From: Bacillus sp. SM2101
GTDB lineage: Bacteria; Bacillota; Bacilli; Bacillales; SM2101
Assembly (NCBI RefSeq): GCF_018588585.1
Contig: NZ_JAEUFG010000001.1
Span: 124,001-188,000, forward strand
DNA length: 64,000 bases
Direction of reading: 5' to 3'
Shown here piece after piece: positions 18,053 to 27,406 of this stretch; the first letter of the stretch is position 1; every line of letters starts with the position of its first letter. Both the position numbers and the translations under genes were made by a program. The notes beneath the pieces were generated by a model that was given only the letters and a program-made list of their open reading frames with translations, was not told the origin of the DNA and ran no database searches.

Positions 18053-20176
18053 CTAAAACGGACTTATCTTTACAGCGCAAAGCTTAAAGCTTGGCATTTT
18101 ACATGATGGGTCTAAGGAGGGATCGGTAAGTCGATTAATATTTTGTATGTCTCCCCAGTGAAATGGTACAAAGACTGTGTCACGTCGAATTTTCGGCGTT
18201 ATTTTGCATCGTACGACGACACTTCCTCTTTTGGACTCCAGCTTCACAAAGCTTTTATCTTTAACTCCAAACTTCTTTGCGGCTAGCGGGTGAATTTCAA
18301 TACGTGATTCAGGATAACGCGAGTTGAGTGATGAACTACGTCTAGTTTGCGTTCCTGATAAATAATGTGCTAATACTCTACCTGTCGTCAAGTATAGAGG
18401 GTAATCTTCTGAGATTGCTTCACGGTTAGGTGTATTTGCTATGACTTTAATTACTGCTCGCCCGTCAGGATGTGCAAATTGATCGCTAAAAAGCCTCTCT
18501 GTTCCTGGATGGTCACTATTTGGACAAGGCCAAAACAACTTTTCTTTATTTAACCTTTCATAAGTAACACCAGCATAATCAGCCCTTCCTCCTTGACTTG
18601 CTACTCTAAGCTCATTAAATATGTCTTCAGAGCTATCGTATTTAAAATATTCTCCTTCTCCAAGTATCGTCGCAATCTCACGAAGAATTTCCCAATCATG
18701 TTTAACTTCACCCGGTTTTTTTCTTTCACCATTTCTTAACGTTATTCTACCTTCTAAATTCGTCATCGTTCCTGCATTTTCTAAATAAGAAGAAGACGGT
18801 AAGAGTAAGTCTGCTAGTTGGGCAGTTTCTGAAATGAACATATCTACAACGACAAGAAATTTTAATTTTTTTAATGATTTTTCTACAAAAATCGCATTTG
18901 GATTAGACACAACAGGATTTGACCCTACTACTAATAACCCTGTAATCTCCTCTCTATCAATTTTCTCTATCATTTCATAAGCGGAAACCCCTTTGGAAGG
19001 AAGATCGAATTCATTCACACCCCAGACAGAAGCAATATGCTTTCGATGTTCCATATTATCTATAGATCGGTAGCCCGGTAATTGATCCGCTTTTTGACCA
19101 TGCTCTCTACCACCCTGACCATTCCCCTGTCCAGTGATTGCACCATAGCCACAACCTTCTCTACCAATTTTCCCAGTAATTAAACATAGATTAATAAAGT
19201 TTCTAACAGTTTCATTACCATTTACATGTTGTTCGACACCTCTAGCAGTGAAAACCATCGCTGAATTTGCTTTACCATACATTTTTGCCGCTAGGCGTAT
19301 TTGTTGTTCAGGAATACCCGTTTGCTCAACTATATCTGTTAATTGTATATTACAAAGAAATTGTTGTAGATCGTTATAGCCATGTGTTCTATTTTCAATA
19401 AAATCCTCGTTGTCATATCCTTCTTCAACCAACACCTTTAACATCCCATTGACTAAACTCCAATCAGTCCCTGGCTTTAATTGTAAATGTATATCTGCTA
19501 TTTTGGTTGTAGCCGTTTCCCTTGGATCAATAGCAATAATAAACGCACCATTCTTTTTGGCTTTTAGAAAATATGGCATGATCGTAGGTTGACATTCAGC
19601 GATATTTGTTCCCGCTAAAATGATGCATTTAGCCATTGGAATATCTGACAAGGGGTTCGTCATACCACGATCGATACCAAAAGCATCGTTAGCAGCAGTT
19701 GCTGCCGATGACATGCAAAACCTTCCGTTATAGTCTATATGTCTAGTTTTCAAGGCCACTCTAGCAAATTTCCCTAACATATATGCTTCTTCATTCGTTA
19801 ATGACCCTCCGCCATACACAGATAGAGCATCGAACCCATCTTCTTCTTGAATACTCTTGAATTTTTCCTTAATAATTTCTAAAGCCATGTCCCATGTGAT
19901 TTTTACAAATTCACCATCTATCTTTAGCATTGGAGACGTAATTCGCTTATCATTAATCACATGTTGATGTGCATTTAATCCTTTTATACATAGCTTTCCT
20001 TGTGAAGTAGGATCCATTTTATTAGGAACAACCTTGTATTTCATTCGTTCAATGATACGTTCCTCAATCAATTGCATACTACACTGCATACTGCAATACG
20101 GACATTGGGTATTCATTATTTTTTCATTATTTAGTTGTTTTTGTTTTTCACGAAAATGTTTCAGTAAATCGTTCAT
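18053..20176 (-). CDS. nasC: Assimilatory nitrate reductase catalytic subunit
   Basis: Molybdopterin (bis-MGD) enzyme reducing nitrate to nitrite in the cytoplasm. The N-terminal [4Fe-4S] ligands are Cys25, Cys28, Cys32 and Cys63 (CPYCSMQC; KLCIKG). The body is a molybdopterin oxidoreductase, with a C-terminal dinucleotide-binding domain (YLTTGRVLAHYLSGTQTRRS). 707 aa, typical of NasC/NasA. RBS AGGGTGG. It is the third reductase gene of the cluster, 10 bp after nirD. No NasB-type flavoprotein electron-transfer subunit is present in the window, so the electron donor is unknown. Confidence 0.95.
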   Translation of the reverse strand: MNDLLKHFREKQKQLNNEKIMNTQCPYCSMQCSMQLIEERIIERMKYKVVPNKMDPTSQGKLCIKGLNAHQHVINDKRITSPMLKIDGEFVKITWDMALEIIKEKFKSIQEEDGFDALSVYGGGSLTNEEAYMLGKFARVALKTRHIDYNGRFCMSSAATAANDAFGIDRGMTNPLSDIPMAKCIILAGTNIAECQPTIMPYFLKAKKNGAFIIAIDPRETATTKIADIHLQLKPGTDWSLVNGMLKVLVEEGYDNEDFIENRTHGYNDLQQFLCNIQLTDIVEQTGIPEQQIRLAAKMYGKANSAMVFTARGVEQHVNGNETVRNFINLCLITGKIGREGCGYGAITGQGNGQGGREHGQKADQLPGYRSIDNMEHRKHIASVWGVNEFDLPSKGVSAYEMIEKIDREEITGLLVVGSNPVVSNPNAIFVEKSLKKLKFLVVVDMFISETAQLADLLLPSSSYLENAGTMTNLEGRITLRNGERKKPGEVKHDWEILREIATILGEGEYFKYDSSEDIFNELRVASQGGRADYAGVTYERLNKEKLFWPCPNSDHPGTERLFSDQFAHPDGRAVIKVIANTPNREAISEDYPLYLTTGRVLAHYLSGTQTRRSSSLNSRYPESRIEIHPLAAKKFGVKDKSFVKLESKRGSVVVRCKITPKIRRDTVFVPFHWGDIQNINRLTDPSLDPSCKMPSFKLCAVKISPF

Positions 20177-20186
20177 TTATTCCACC

Positions 20187-20492
20187 CTACACAGTAAGTA
20201 AAATTTTGTCATTCTTCACTTCAACATCATAAACTTTTACGCAACCTGTATCTGGTTGCTGTACTTTTCCATCTTCCAAACATATTTTCCACTCATGCAA
20301 AGGACAGTAGACAACATTACCACTCACTATTCCTTCTGCTAATGTGCCACCGTTATGGGGACATTTATTTTCAACAGCATAAACTTCTCCATTAGATAAA
20401 CGAAACAATGCAATTTCTGTATTATTTAGCTTTACTGATTTTCCTACCCTTTGAGGCAACTCACTATATTTTGCGATCTCTAATTTATTCAT
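20187..20492 (-). CDS. nirD: Nitrite reductase small subunit (Rieske type)
   Basis: Small subunit of assimilatory NAD(P)H-nitrite reductase (NasE in B. subtilis). A single Rieske-type [2Fe-2S] domain of 101 aa with ligands in CPHNGG (Cys44, His46) and CPLHEW (Cys63, His66). ATG behind AGGGGTG. It lies between nirB (11 bp away) and nasC (10 bp), clearly one operon. Confidence 0.95.
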   Translation of the reverse strand: MNKLEIAKYSELPQRVGKSVKLNNTEIALFRLSNGEVYAVENKCPHNGGTLAEGIVSGNVVYCPLHEWKICLEDGKVQQPDTGCVKVYDVEVKNDKILLTV

Positions 20493-20503
20493 TTATATCA
20501 CCC

Positions 20504-22930
20504 CTAAACTGTTGTTAACGAATAACTGTTATATAATTTATGTTGTTTATCTTCATCATTAACGACATCTTTCCATGGATCTTTTAGTGTAGCTAAAGCT
20601 ACCTCAATTCGTTCATTTAATGACGAACGCACTTCCTCACTAGCCAATACATCACCAATCGCTGTCAAACCCATTCTCTCAACCCAAGCAGAAGTTCTCT
20701 CCCCATACTCCCCTGTTTCACGATAGTATTGAAGTATAGCTCCACTCCATTGTATAACCTCATCGGCTGTTTTCACTTTACATAACAGGTCACCTGCACG
20801 CAAGTTAGTACCTCCATTACCACCTATATATAACTCCCAACCATCACTTACTCCAACAATTCCAATATCTTTTATCGCACTTTCTGCACAATTCCTCGGA
20901 CAAGCTGAGACGCTCATCTTCACTTTGGCAGGTGTATTTAATCTTTCAAATTTTTTCTCAAGATCTATACCCATCTGCGTTGAGTTCTGTGTTCCAAATC
21001 TACAAAACTCTGAACCTACACAAGTTTTAACAGTACGGATCGCTTTCCCATATGCATAACCAGAAGGCATATCCAACTCTTCCCATACCTTTGGCAAGTC
21101 TTCTTTCTTAATCCCAAGTAAATCAATTCGTTGACCACCTGTTAGCTTCACCATCGGAACTTCATATTTCTCTGCAACGTCTGCAATACGCCTTAACTCT
21201 TCTGCATTAGTTACACCACCATACATTCGCGGAACGACAGAATATGTTCCATCTTTTTGAATGTTTGCATGCATTCTTTCGTTTACAAATCTAGATTCTA
21301 GTTCGTCTACATACTCCGTTGGATGCACCATCCCTAAATAATAGTTTATAGCTGGTCGACACTTCGAACACCCTTCATCGGATTGCCAGCCTAACACGTT
21401 CATTACTTCACGAATATGAGTTAAGCCCATCATCCGTATATTTTCAACAATCTCATCTCTACTTAATGATGTACATTCACAAATTGACTGTATTTGTTCA
21501 GTTTCCTCAAAGCTTTCTCCTAACGTTTCCTTCACTAACTCACTAACAAGAGGTGAACAACCTCCACACGAAGTTCCAGCTTTCGTACATGATTTAACTT
21601 CTGAAACAGAACTTAAACCATTTGACTTTATTGCTTCAACAATCATTCCTTTTGTTATACCATTACACCCACAAACTTGATCATCCATCTCCATAGATGC
21701 AACGATTGACTGTTCTCCACTTCCATTACTTTGTCCTTGTACAAATGATAAAGGAGCCATTTCACTTATCAATGTTTGTTTTTGCATCATCTGAAGGAGC
21801 TTAGTTCCATCATTAATATCACCATATAATACCGCGCCAACTACTTTGCTATCACGTATAACGACCTTTTTATAAATATTGTTATACTCATCGTAAATTT
21901 GCATACTCTTGTCATTTACATCTTCTTGGAACTCTCCGGCAGAAAAAACATCTACACCTGATACTTTTAGTTTTGTTGAGACGACAGAACCTTCATATTT
22001 TTTATCATCAAGCTCATGCAATTTATTAGCTAATACTTGGCCTTGTTCATATAGTGGAGCAACTAATCCATATGCAACTTCTCGATGCTCAGCACATTCT
22101 CCAACAGCATAGACATGTGGTATTGACGTTTGCATGTAATCATTTACGACAATGCCTCTATTTGTTTCTATACCGCTTATTTTTGCTAGTTCAACATTCG
22201 GACGTATCCCCACCGCCATCACAACTAAATCAGCAGTAATTTCTGTCCCGTCAGCAAAGCGCAGCCCTTCTACCCGATCTCCACCAATGATCTCTTTCGT
22301 TTGCTTCTCTAATAAAAAATTCATCCCTTGCTTCGTAAGCTCTTCTTCAAGTAGTTTGGATGCTTTTGGATCAAGCTGCCTTTCCATCAAATACTTTTCT
22401 ATATGAATGACATCAACTTCCATACCTAAATTCAACAAACCTCTTGCAGCCTCTAAGCCTAATAAGCCTCCACCTATTACGGCTGCTTTTTTATAATTTT
22501 TTGAAGCATCAATCATTCTTTCACAATCTTTAATATCACGGAATGCAGTTACTCCTTCTTTATCAGCGCCTGGAAGAGGAAGAATAAATGGTACAGACCC
22601 TGTAGCAATGATTAATTCATCATAATTAATTTCTATTAACTTATCAGTTATAACCAATTTTGTTGCCGTGTTAATTTCTTGTACTTTATGACCGGTAAAC
22701 AATTCAATATTGTTTTCTTTATACCATTGCCAGTCATTAATCGTAATATCTTCAAGTGATGTATCTCCTGCTAGCACAGTTGAAAGTAAAATTCTATTAT
22801 AATTAGGGTGTGGTTCTTCACCGATAACCGTAATTTCAAATTGATTAGGGTTCAGCTTAATAACCTCTTCAATACAACGAACACCTGCCATACCATTACC
22901 TATAAGAACTAATTTCTTTTTTTTCAGCAC
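20504..22930 (-). CDS. nirB: Nitrite reductase large subunit NAD(P)H-dependent
   Basis: Reduces nitrite to ammonium with siroheme (NasD in B. subtilis). Domain order: FAD/NAD(P)H-binding module with LIGNGMAG at the N-terminus and a second GGGLLG dinucleotide site; two BFD-like [2Fe-2S] regions (VCGCNGIT...CGGC around 415-455, and ICECTSLS...CSKC); then the siroheme/[4Fe-4S] domain with TCVGSEFCRFG and ACPRNCAES. 808 aa is normal. GTG start behind GGAGGGAT. Separated from narK upstream by 318 bp filled with two repeat elements. Confidence 0.96.
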   Translation of the reverse strand: MLKKKKLVLIGNGMAGVRCIEEVIKLNPNQFEITVIGEEPHPNYNRILLSTVLAGDTSLEDITINDWQWYKENNIELFTGHKVQEINTATKLVITDKLIEINYDELIIATGSVPFILPLPGADKEGVTAFRDIKDCERMIDASKNYKKAAVIGGGLLGLEAARGLLNLGMEVDVIHIEKYLMERQLDPKASKLLEEELTKQGMNFLLEKQTKEIIGGDRVEGLRFADGTEITADLVVMAVGIRPNVELAKISGIETNRGIVVNDYMQTSIPHVYAVGECAEHREVAYGLVAPLYEQGQVLANKLHELDDKKYEGSVVSTKLKVSGVDVFSAGEFQEDVNDKSMQIYDEYNNIYKKVVIRDSKVVGAVLYGDINDGTKLLQMMQKQTLISEMAPLSFVQGQSNGSGEQSIVASMEMDDQVCGCNGITKGMIVEAIKSNGLSSVSEVKSCTKAGTSCGGCSPLVSELVKETLGESFEETEQIQSICECTSLSRDEIVENIRMMGLTHIREVMNVLGWQSDEGCSKCRPAINYYLGMVHPTEYVDELESRFVNERMHANIQKDGTYSVVPRMYGGVTNAEELRRIADVAEKYEVPMVKLTGGQRIDLLGIKKEDLPKVWEELDMPSGYAYGKAIRTVKTCVGSEFCRFGTQNSTQMGIDLEKKFERLNTPAKVKMSVSACPRNCAESAIKDIGIVGVSDGWELYIGGNGGTNLRAGDLLCKVKTADEVIQWSGAILQYYRETGEYGERTSAWVERMGLTAIGDVLASEEVRSSLNERIEVALATLKDPWKDVVNDEDKQHKLYNSYSLTTV

Positions 22931-22961
22931 AAGTATCCCTCCGATGTTTTTATTTTTTAAG

Positions 22962-23117
22962 AAAGGCTCTTTTTGTAAACTTTGTTGCTGTTACCAACAA
23001 ATAGACACCTTATAGAAGTGACTTTATATTTTAGTCATCATTTTATATAAGAAAAAATGTCACAAACTCTAGTTGTGTATGTGTTAATTACAATCAAAGC
23101 GAAAACATTAAGAAAAG
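22962..23117 (+). repeat. Family 1 dispersed repeat (copy C)
   Basis: Begins AAAGGCTCTTTTTGTAAAC, then TTTGTTGCT; core GTCACAAACTCTAGTTGTG; ends CAATCAAAGCGAAAACATTA. It matches copy E (33322) closely at the ends. It lies directly beside a family 2 element, and together they fill the space between narK and nirB. Confidence 0.8.
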
Positions 23118-23222
23118 CGTATGCACCTTTCCGACAAGCGCTGGAGACATTGTACATGAAGTTTTTTTCCTTCATGTGTAATGTCTAAGCGACCACGATT
23201 CGTAGGCACCTGGAGCTAAGCA
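23111..23222 (+). repeat. Family 2 stem-loop repeat (copy 1)
   Basis: Starts AGAAAAGCG, then CCGACAAGCGCTGGAG, then a 17-bp stem: left arm 23145-23161 and right arm 23170-23186, with only two mismatches, both G-U pairs in RNA. It ends around GGCACCTGGAGCTAAGC. The outer sequences match the elements at 35193-35442, while the stem sequence is different. Confidence 0.75.
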
Positions 23223-23248
23223 AATTGTACAGCAATAGAAAAATTAAC

Positions 23249-24697
23249 TTATCCAACGAGCTCCTCTTGTTTCGGTTCCATCGCTCCAACAATAGCTTCA
23301 TTTTCCAATTTAGGTTCAACAAGAAAGAAAGCTGCGATAAAACAAGCGAAGGCACCTATGCCGATAATCATAAAAAATAATGATGGGTTGAGAAAGCTTA
23401 AAACTGTCAAGAAGATAACCGAACCGACATTTCCATATGCGCCAACCATCCCAGCTACTTGACCTGTGATTCGCTTTTTTACTAATGGCACCATTGAGAA
23501 TACAGATCCTTCTCCAGCTTGAACGAAGAATGAGCATACCATCGTTAAGAGAACAGCTGCTACTAGTGACCAACTTGAAGAAATTTGCGACATAGCAATA
23601 TAAGCTACTCCAAGACATAGAAGCAAGACCATTAATGTTTTTTTTCGGCCAAATTTATCGCTAAGCCACCCTCCACCCGGACGTGCAACTAAATTCATGA
23701 AAGCAAAGCTCCCACCAATCATCCCAGCCTGTGCAACTGTTAAATTAAATGTTTCTTCAAAGAACATCGGGAGCATCGAAACGACAGCTAATTCAGAACC
23801 AAATGTAATTAAGTAAGCAAAATCCAATATGGCTACCTGTTTAAAAGAATACTGTTCTTCTTTAGGTACCCCATTTTTTAAATGGTGTTTGTTTACACTC
23901 CATATTTTATAGACGTTAAATAAATATAAAACAGCTAAAACGATATATATTACTAAGGCAATATTTGCACCTATAAAATTCACATTTTTGAGTTTCCAGG
24001 TTAACAAACCAAGTACTCCATACAATGGTAAAGTCATCACTATGAGTCCAACCATACTCTTATAGCTAGTTATTTCCATCGCACCAGACCTCTTTGGAAT
24101 CTGGTATACCTTTTTTGCAGGTGTATCTTGCACCGATCGATAATAGATAAATCCGTATATTAAACTAAGTAACCCAGTTAACCCAATCGCATATCTCCAG
24201 CCGTCATCTCCACCAATCCATAAAGCAATGATCGGTAAACTAAATGCTGCAGCTGCTGAACCAAAATTTCCCCATCCTCCGTATATCCCTTCAACTAAAC
24301 CAAGTTGTTTTTGGGGGAACCATTCAGAAACCATTCTTATTCCTATAACAAAGCCTGCTCCGATAATTCCTAAAAAGGCTCGAGCTATAAATAACTGCCA
24401 AAAAGAAGTACCAAAGGCAAACACAAAACACGGTATACTCATAACAATTAGTAGAGAAGAGTATACTTTTCTTGGTCCGAAACGATCGACTAACATGCCA
24501 ATAATGATTCTTGCTGGAATAGTTAATGCTACATTAATTGTCATCAAAACCGTAATCTGTTCTTTTGTTAACTGTAGCACCTTCATCAAGGTCGTATTAA
24601 AAGGGGCCATATTAAACCAAACAACAAATGATAAGAAAAAGGCAAAGGTAGTCATAAATAAAATCTTTTTGTTTCCTTCGTAAATATTTTCGTTCAT
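23249..24697 (-). CDS. narK: Nitrate/nitrite transporter of the NNP family
   Basis: Major-facilitator nitrate importer (NarK/NasA type), about 12 membrane segments in 482 aa. The nitrate-porter signature IYGGWGNFGSAAAA is visible near residue 155, after GAGFVIGIRMVSEWFP, and a second glycine-rich repeat (MVGAYGNVGS) lies near the C-terminus. The start is the ATG at 24697, behind AAGGAGTGAT; a start 33 bases upstream lacks a ribosome site. It heads the nitrate cluster, and three TnrA/GlnR-type palindromes lie 46-220 bp upstream. Confidence 0.92.
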   Translation of the reverse strand: MNENIYEGNKKILFMTTFAFFLSFVVWFNMAPFNTTLMKVLQLTKEQITVLMTINVALTIPARIIIGMLVDRFGPRKVYSSLLIVMSIPCFVFAFGTSFWQLFIARAFLGIIGAGFVIGIRMVSEWFPQKQLGLVEGIYGGWGNFGSAAAAFSLPIIALWIGGDDGWRYAIGLTGLLSLIYGFIYYRSVQDTPAKKVYQIPKRSGAMEITSYKSMVGLIVMTLPLYGVLGLLTWKLKNVNFIGANIALVIYIVLAVLYLFNVYKIWSVNKHHLKNGVPKEEQYSFKQVAILDFAYLITFGSELAVVSMLPMFFEETFNLTVAQAGMIGGSFAFMNLVARPGGGWLSDKFGRKKTLMVLLLCLGVAYIAMSQISSSWSLVAAVLLTMVCSFFVQAGEGSVFSMVPLVKKRITGQVAGMVGAYGNVGSVIFLTVLSFLNPSLFFMIIGIGAFACFIAAFFLVEPKLENEAIVGAMEPKQEELVG

Positions 24698-24742
24698 TTT
24701 ATCACTCCTTGATTTAATATCTATTTTCACACCGCGAATACA

Positions 24743-24759
24743 TGTTATATTTCATAACA
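24743..24759. promoter_or_regulatory. TnrA/GlnR box 1 upstream of narK
   Basis: TGTTATATTTCATAACA fits TGTNANATTTTNTNACA with one mismatch (C in the T run). It lies 46 bp before the narK start, near the expected core promoter. Confidence 0.75.
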
Positions 24760-24836
24760 TTTATAACATGTAATTTTCAGTGTTTTTTTAATAATTGTAA
24801 TTATGCCATAATTTATGATCGTTGTCACTATTTTTA

Positions 24837-24853
24837 TGTTATATTTTATAACA
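24837..24853. promoter_or_regulatory. TnrA/GlnR box 2 upstream of narK
   Basis: TGTTATATTTTATAACA is a perfect match to the TnrA/GlnR consensus TGTNANATTTTNTNACA. It lies 140 bp before the narK start and suggests activation by TnrA under nitrogen limitation. Confidence 0.85.
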
Positions 24854-24898
24854 TAAATTAAAGTTCAACATTTTATTAAGCAATAAAGTTACATCGTA

Positions 24899-24915
24899 TG
24901 TTATGTTTTATAACA
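24899..24915. promoter_or_regulatory. TnrA/GlnR box 3 upstream of narK
   Basis: TGTTATGTTTTATAACA fits the consensus with one mismatch. It is the most distal of three near-identical palindromes, just beyond the terminator of the neighbouring gene. Confidence 0.75.
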
Positions 24916-24930
24916 TCATTTACAAATAAA

Positions 24931-24967
24931 AAAACAATCCTTTCTCACAAAAAGGATTGTTTTTTTA
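24931..24967 (-). terminator. Terminator of the membrane-protein gene at 24988
   Basis: AAAACAATCCTTT and AAAGGATTGTTTT form a stem with an eight-base loop and a T run on both sides. It lies 21 bp after the stop codon and separates this gene from the nitrate promoter region. Confidence 0.85.
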
Positions 24968-24987
24968 TTTGATCATTAACATTCATA

Positions 24988-25551
24988 CTAACTTGGATAC
25001 TCTACCTTGATCCCGTTACGATCAAGTATCTTTCTAATAAGAATACCATTTTTATAGTACTTTCTTGCATCGATCTCAAATTCTAATTCATTTTCATATG
25101 CTAAGTGTAATACCCTTACGCCATCATTATTGTATATTAATTGTGCTTTCGTTACTTCATCCCACTTGTATTCTTTTTCTTTCATTGACAGTGGTGCATT
25201 AAATTTTATAGTATCGTGTGTCATATATGTGTAATCATTCATACCAAATAAAAAACAAGCAATTGAAATAAGTACAATAAGTGATGATACTATTTTTATT
25301 TTAATTGTATCCCCAAATTTTCTCTCTAAAGTGTAATATAAGATAAGACCGAGACCTAAGAAGATTGTTGCTATAAATATCCATAAATAAGCGGTTATAT
25401 TTGCTGAGTAATACCAATACCCTTGATCGTAATTAATCATTAACGGTTGGATCATCCCAACAATTAATATAGGGATTATAAAGCTTGAGAATATTATTAT
25501 TAATGAAAAAACGAGTAGAGTATTAGATGTTTTTGTGCTTATGTGATTCAT
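24988..25551 (-). CDS. Hypothetical membrane protein
   Basis: Unrecognised 187-aa protein with three hydrophobic segments (residues about 10-32, 52-74 and 82-105, by eye) followed by a soluble C-terminal region of about 80 residues with no cysteine or known motif. The ATG at 25551 is preceded by AAGGAGG at good spacing; the longer frame from 25599 has none. It has its own terminator, lies between the nitrate cluster and the EndoQ gene, and probably is transcribed alone. Confidence 0.7.
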   Translation of the reverse strand: MNHISTKTSNTLLVFSLIIIFSSFIIPILIVGMIQPLMINYDQGYWYYSANITAYLWIFIATIFLGLGLILYYTLERKFGDTIKIKIVSSLIVLISIACFLFGMNDYTYMTHDTIKFNAPLSMKEKEYKWDEVTKAQLIYNNDGVRVLHLAYENELEFEIDARKYYKNGILIRKILDRNGIKVEYPS

Positions 25552-25649
25552 AGATATGTGCCTCCTTGAAAATCTAGCTAATATAAACATACGTGGCACT
25601 ATCTACTATGATTCACATTTCTGACATTTTAGCTAACGTCAATCTCTCC

Positions 25650-26810
25650 TTATTTTACTCTGCCGTATTTTCCTCCACCGCCTGTTTCTACACAAAGAGT
25701 ACCGTTCCGTGCATTCATAATCGAATTAACAATTGATCGATTGACAACACGAAGCAATGATTTCTCTGGAACTTGATGTATAATCGCCATTTCAGTTTGA
25801 AAATGATCAAGTAATTTTTGCAATGTCTTCTTGCCAATGCCAGGTATAAACTCAAGTGGAACTTGGTGGATATAGCTAGGTCTATTTTCTCGCTTTGAAT
25901 TTGTATTTTTTAGTTCCTTTAAACGATAATAAACACCCTTTATTATCTTCTTATGTCCGCATTTTACACAACATCCCTCTCCAAGTCTCATAGTTGCGAA
26001 GCACCTTTCACATACTGCGTGATAATATTTTCCTAGCTTAGGGTCAAGCCCATAATTAGCTACAACCTCACGATTACTTTCATTGTGCAAGGCTTTTTTC
26101 AACTCTTGAAAAGAAGGTGTTTTCATTTGAATCACTTGGTATTCTCGAGCAATTTTCCCTACTGAATGGGCGTCTGAATTTGATAAATACGTATAGTTAT
26201 GTAACTCAATTATTTGATCTGCCATGTACGAATCTGCACTCAAACCAAGCTCTACAGCATCTATTAATTGGGGATCAAAAATTTCCGTTAGGGAAGAAGC
26301 TACACCTTTTCCGTACAAGCTTTTATAGGGAGTAAATATATGTGCTGGAATAAATAATCCCGACATTGATTTTACTTTTTGTTGTAATTCAACAGCCGTT
26401 CCATACATTCTTTGTGTACTTAGCGTTATATTTTTCAATCTACTTTCTAACCAATGTGTAAATTCTTTCATCTTTGCTAATGTTGGAAAATACACTAAAA
26501 CATGAACTGGTCCTTTACAATGTTCATCAAACACTTCGATTTCACACCCAAGTATTACTGTAAGATTTCTATAGCAAAGCCCCCCTTCTACATGTTCAGT
26601 CATTTCTCCTTCACTTAAAAGGTCCTCAAGCTCATTTTGTACTTCTGGAACGTGGCAATCAATGATACCAACCATATCAAGTCCTTTACGGTTTAAGGCT
26701 TCATGTAATATAGTTGGTAACGTCATTGTTTTTGATGCAGTGATCTTTACAGGCTTACCTGAGTTTGTCCTTCCGAGATGAATATGTAAATCGACATAAT
26801 ATTGTTGCAT
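25650..26810 (-). CDS. yqxK: Endonuclease Q (YqxK-like)
   Basis: DNA-repair endonuclease that cuts 5' to deaminated bases such as uracil and hypoxanthine; known from Thermococcales and some Bacillus. PHP catalytic domain with DLHIHLGRT (His9, His11), IIDCHVPE, LGCEIEVF, PAHIFTPY and NSDAHS; a zinc ribbon CERC...CCVKCGH (about 272-296); and a C-terminal helix-hairpin-helix FIPGIGKKTLQKLL. Length 386 aa is typical. The ribosome site is weak (AAGGAATG, far from the ATG). It lies next to nudF, as yqxK does in B. subtilis. Confidence 0.88.
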   Translation of the reverse strand: MQQYYVDLHIHLGRTNSGKPVKITASKTMTLPTILHEALNRKGLDMVGIIDCHVPEVQNELEDLLSEGEMTEHVEGGLCYRNLTVILGCEIEVFDEHCKGPVHVLVYFPTLAKMKEFTHWLESRLKNITLSTQRMYGTAVELQQKVKSMSGLFIPAHIFTPYKSLYGKGVASSLTEIFDPQLIDAVELGLSADSYMADQIIELHNYTYLSNSDAHSVGKIAREYQVIQMKTPSFQELKKALHNESNREVVANYGLDPKLGKYYHAVCERCFATMRLGEGCCVKCGHKKIIKGVYYRLKELKNTNSKRENRPSYIHQVPLEFIPGIGKKTLQKLLDHFQTEMAIIHQVPEKSLLRVVNRSIVNSIMNARNGTLCVETGGGGKYGRVK

Positions 26811-26834
26811 CGTATAGGAGTCACATTCCTTCCA

Positions 26835-27395
26835 TCAGTTGTTACTATTTTCAGCTAATTGCTTCATTTGTAGATGTTGAACAGCATAGGCTGTTTTCGC
26901 ATCATATATTCGTTTTTCCGACATATAAGCTAATGCTTCATCTAACGTTAACTCAATTACATCAACGAATTCATCTTCATCTAATTGTGCTTTTATCTCT
27001 AATTTTATTAAACCTTCTGCAACATAAAGGTGAACAAGTTCATCTGCAAAACCCGGTGAAGTGTAAAATGATGTTAAATGAGTTAACTTGTGAGCAGTAT
27101 AACCTGTCTCTTCTTCTAATTCTCTTTTTGCTGTTTCAATTGGTTCTTCCCCTTGTTCCAATTTGCCTGCCGGTATTTCTACAAGAACACGTTCTAATGG
27201 TTTCCGATATTGCTGTACCATGACAATCTTATTTTCACTTGTTACAGCAATTACAGCAACAGCTCCAGGGTGTTTTACTATTTCTCTCTTACTCGTTTTA
27301 CCGTTCGGTAATTCTACATCCTCTACATATAAATCAATAATTTTCCCAGTAAACAGTTTATTTTTTTTAATTGTTTTTTCCTTTAAATGATTCAT
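26835..27395 (-). CDS. nudF: ADP-ribose pyrophosphatase (Nudix)
   Basis: Hydrolyses ADP-ribose to AMP and ribose-5-phosphate. The Nudix box is complete, from GKLEQGEEP through RELEEETGY (residues about 75-97). It is 186 aa with N-terminal strand-exchange region typical of the NudF dimer. AAAGGGAG precedes the ATG. It is 11 bp after the gene for the nicotinamidase-family protein, so both are probably one transcript with a shared role in NAD turnover. Confidence 0.93.
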   Translation of the reverse strand: MNHLKEKTIKKNKLFTGKIIDLYVEDVELPNGKTSKREIVKHPGAVAVIAVTSENKIVMVQQYRKPLERVLVEIPAGKLEQGEEPIETAKRELEEETGYTAHKLTHLTSFYTSPGFADELVHLYVAEGLIKLEIKAQLDEDEFVDVIELTLDEALAYMSEKRIYDAKTAYAVQHLQMKQLAENSNN

Positions 27396-27406
27396 GATTT
27401 CTCCCT

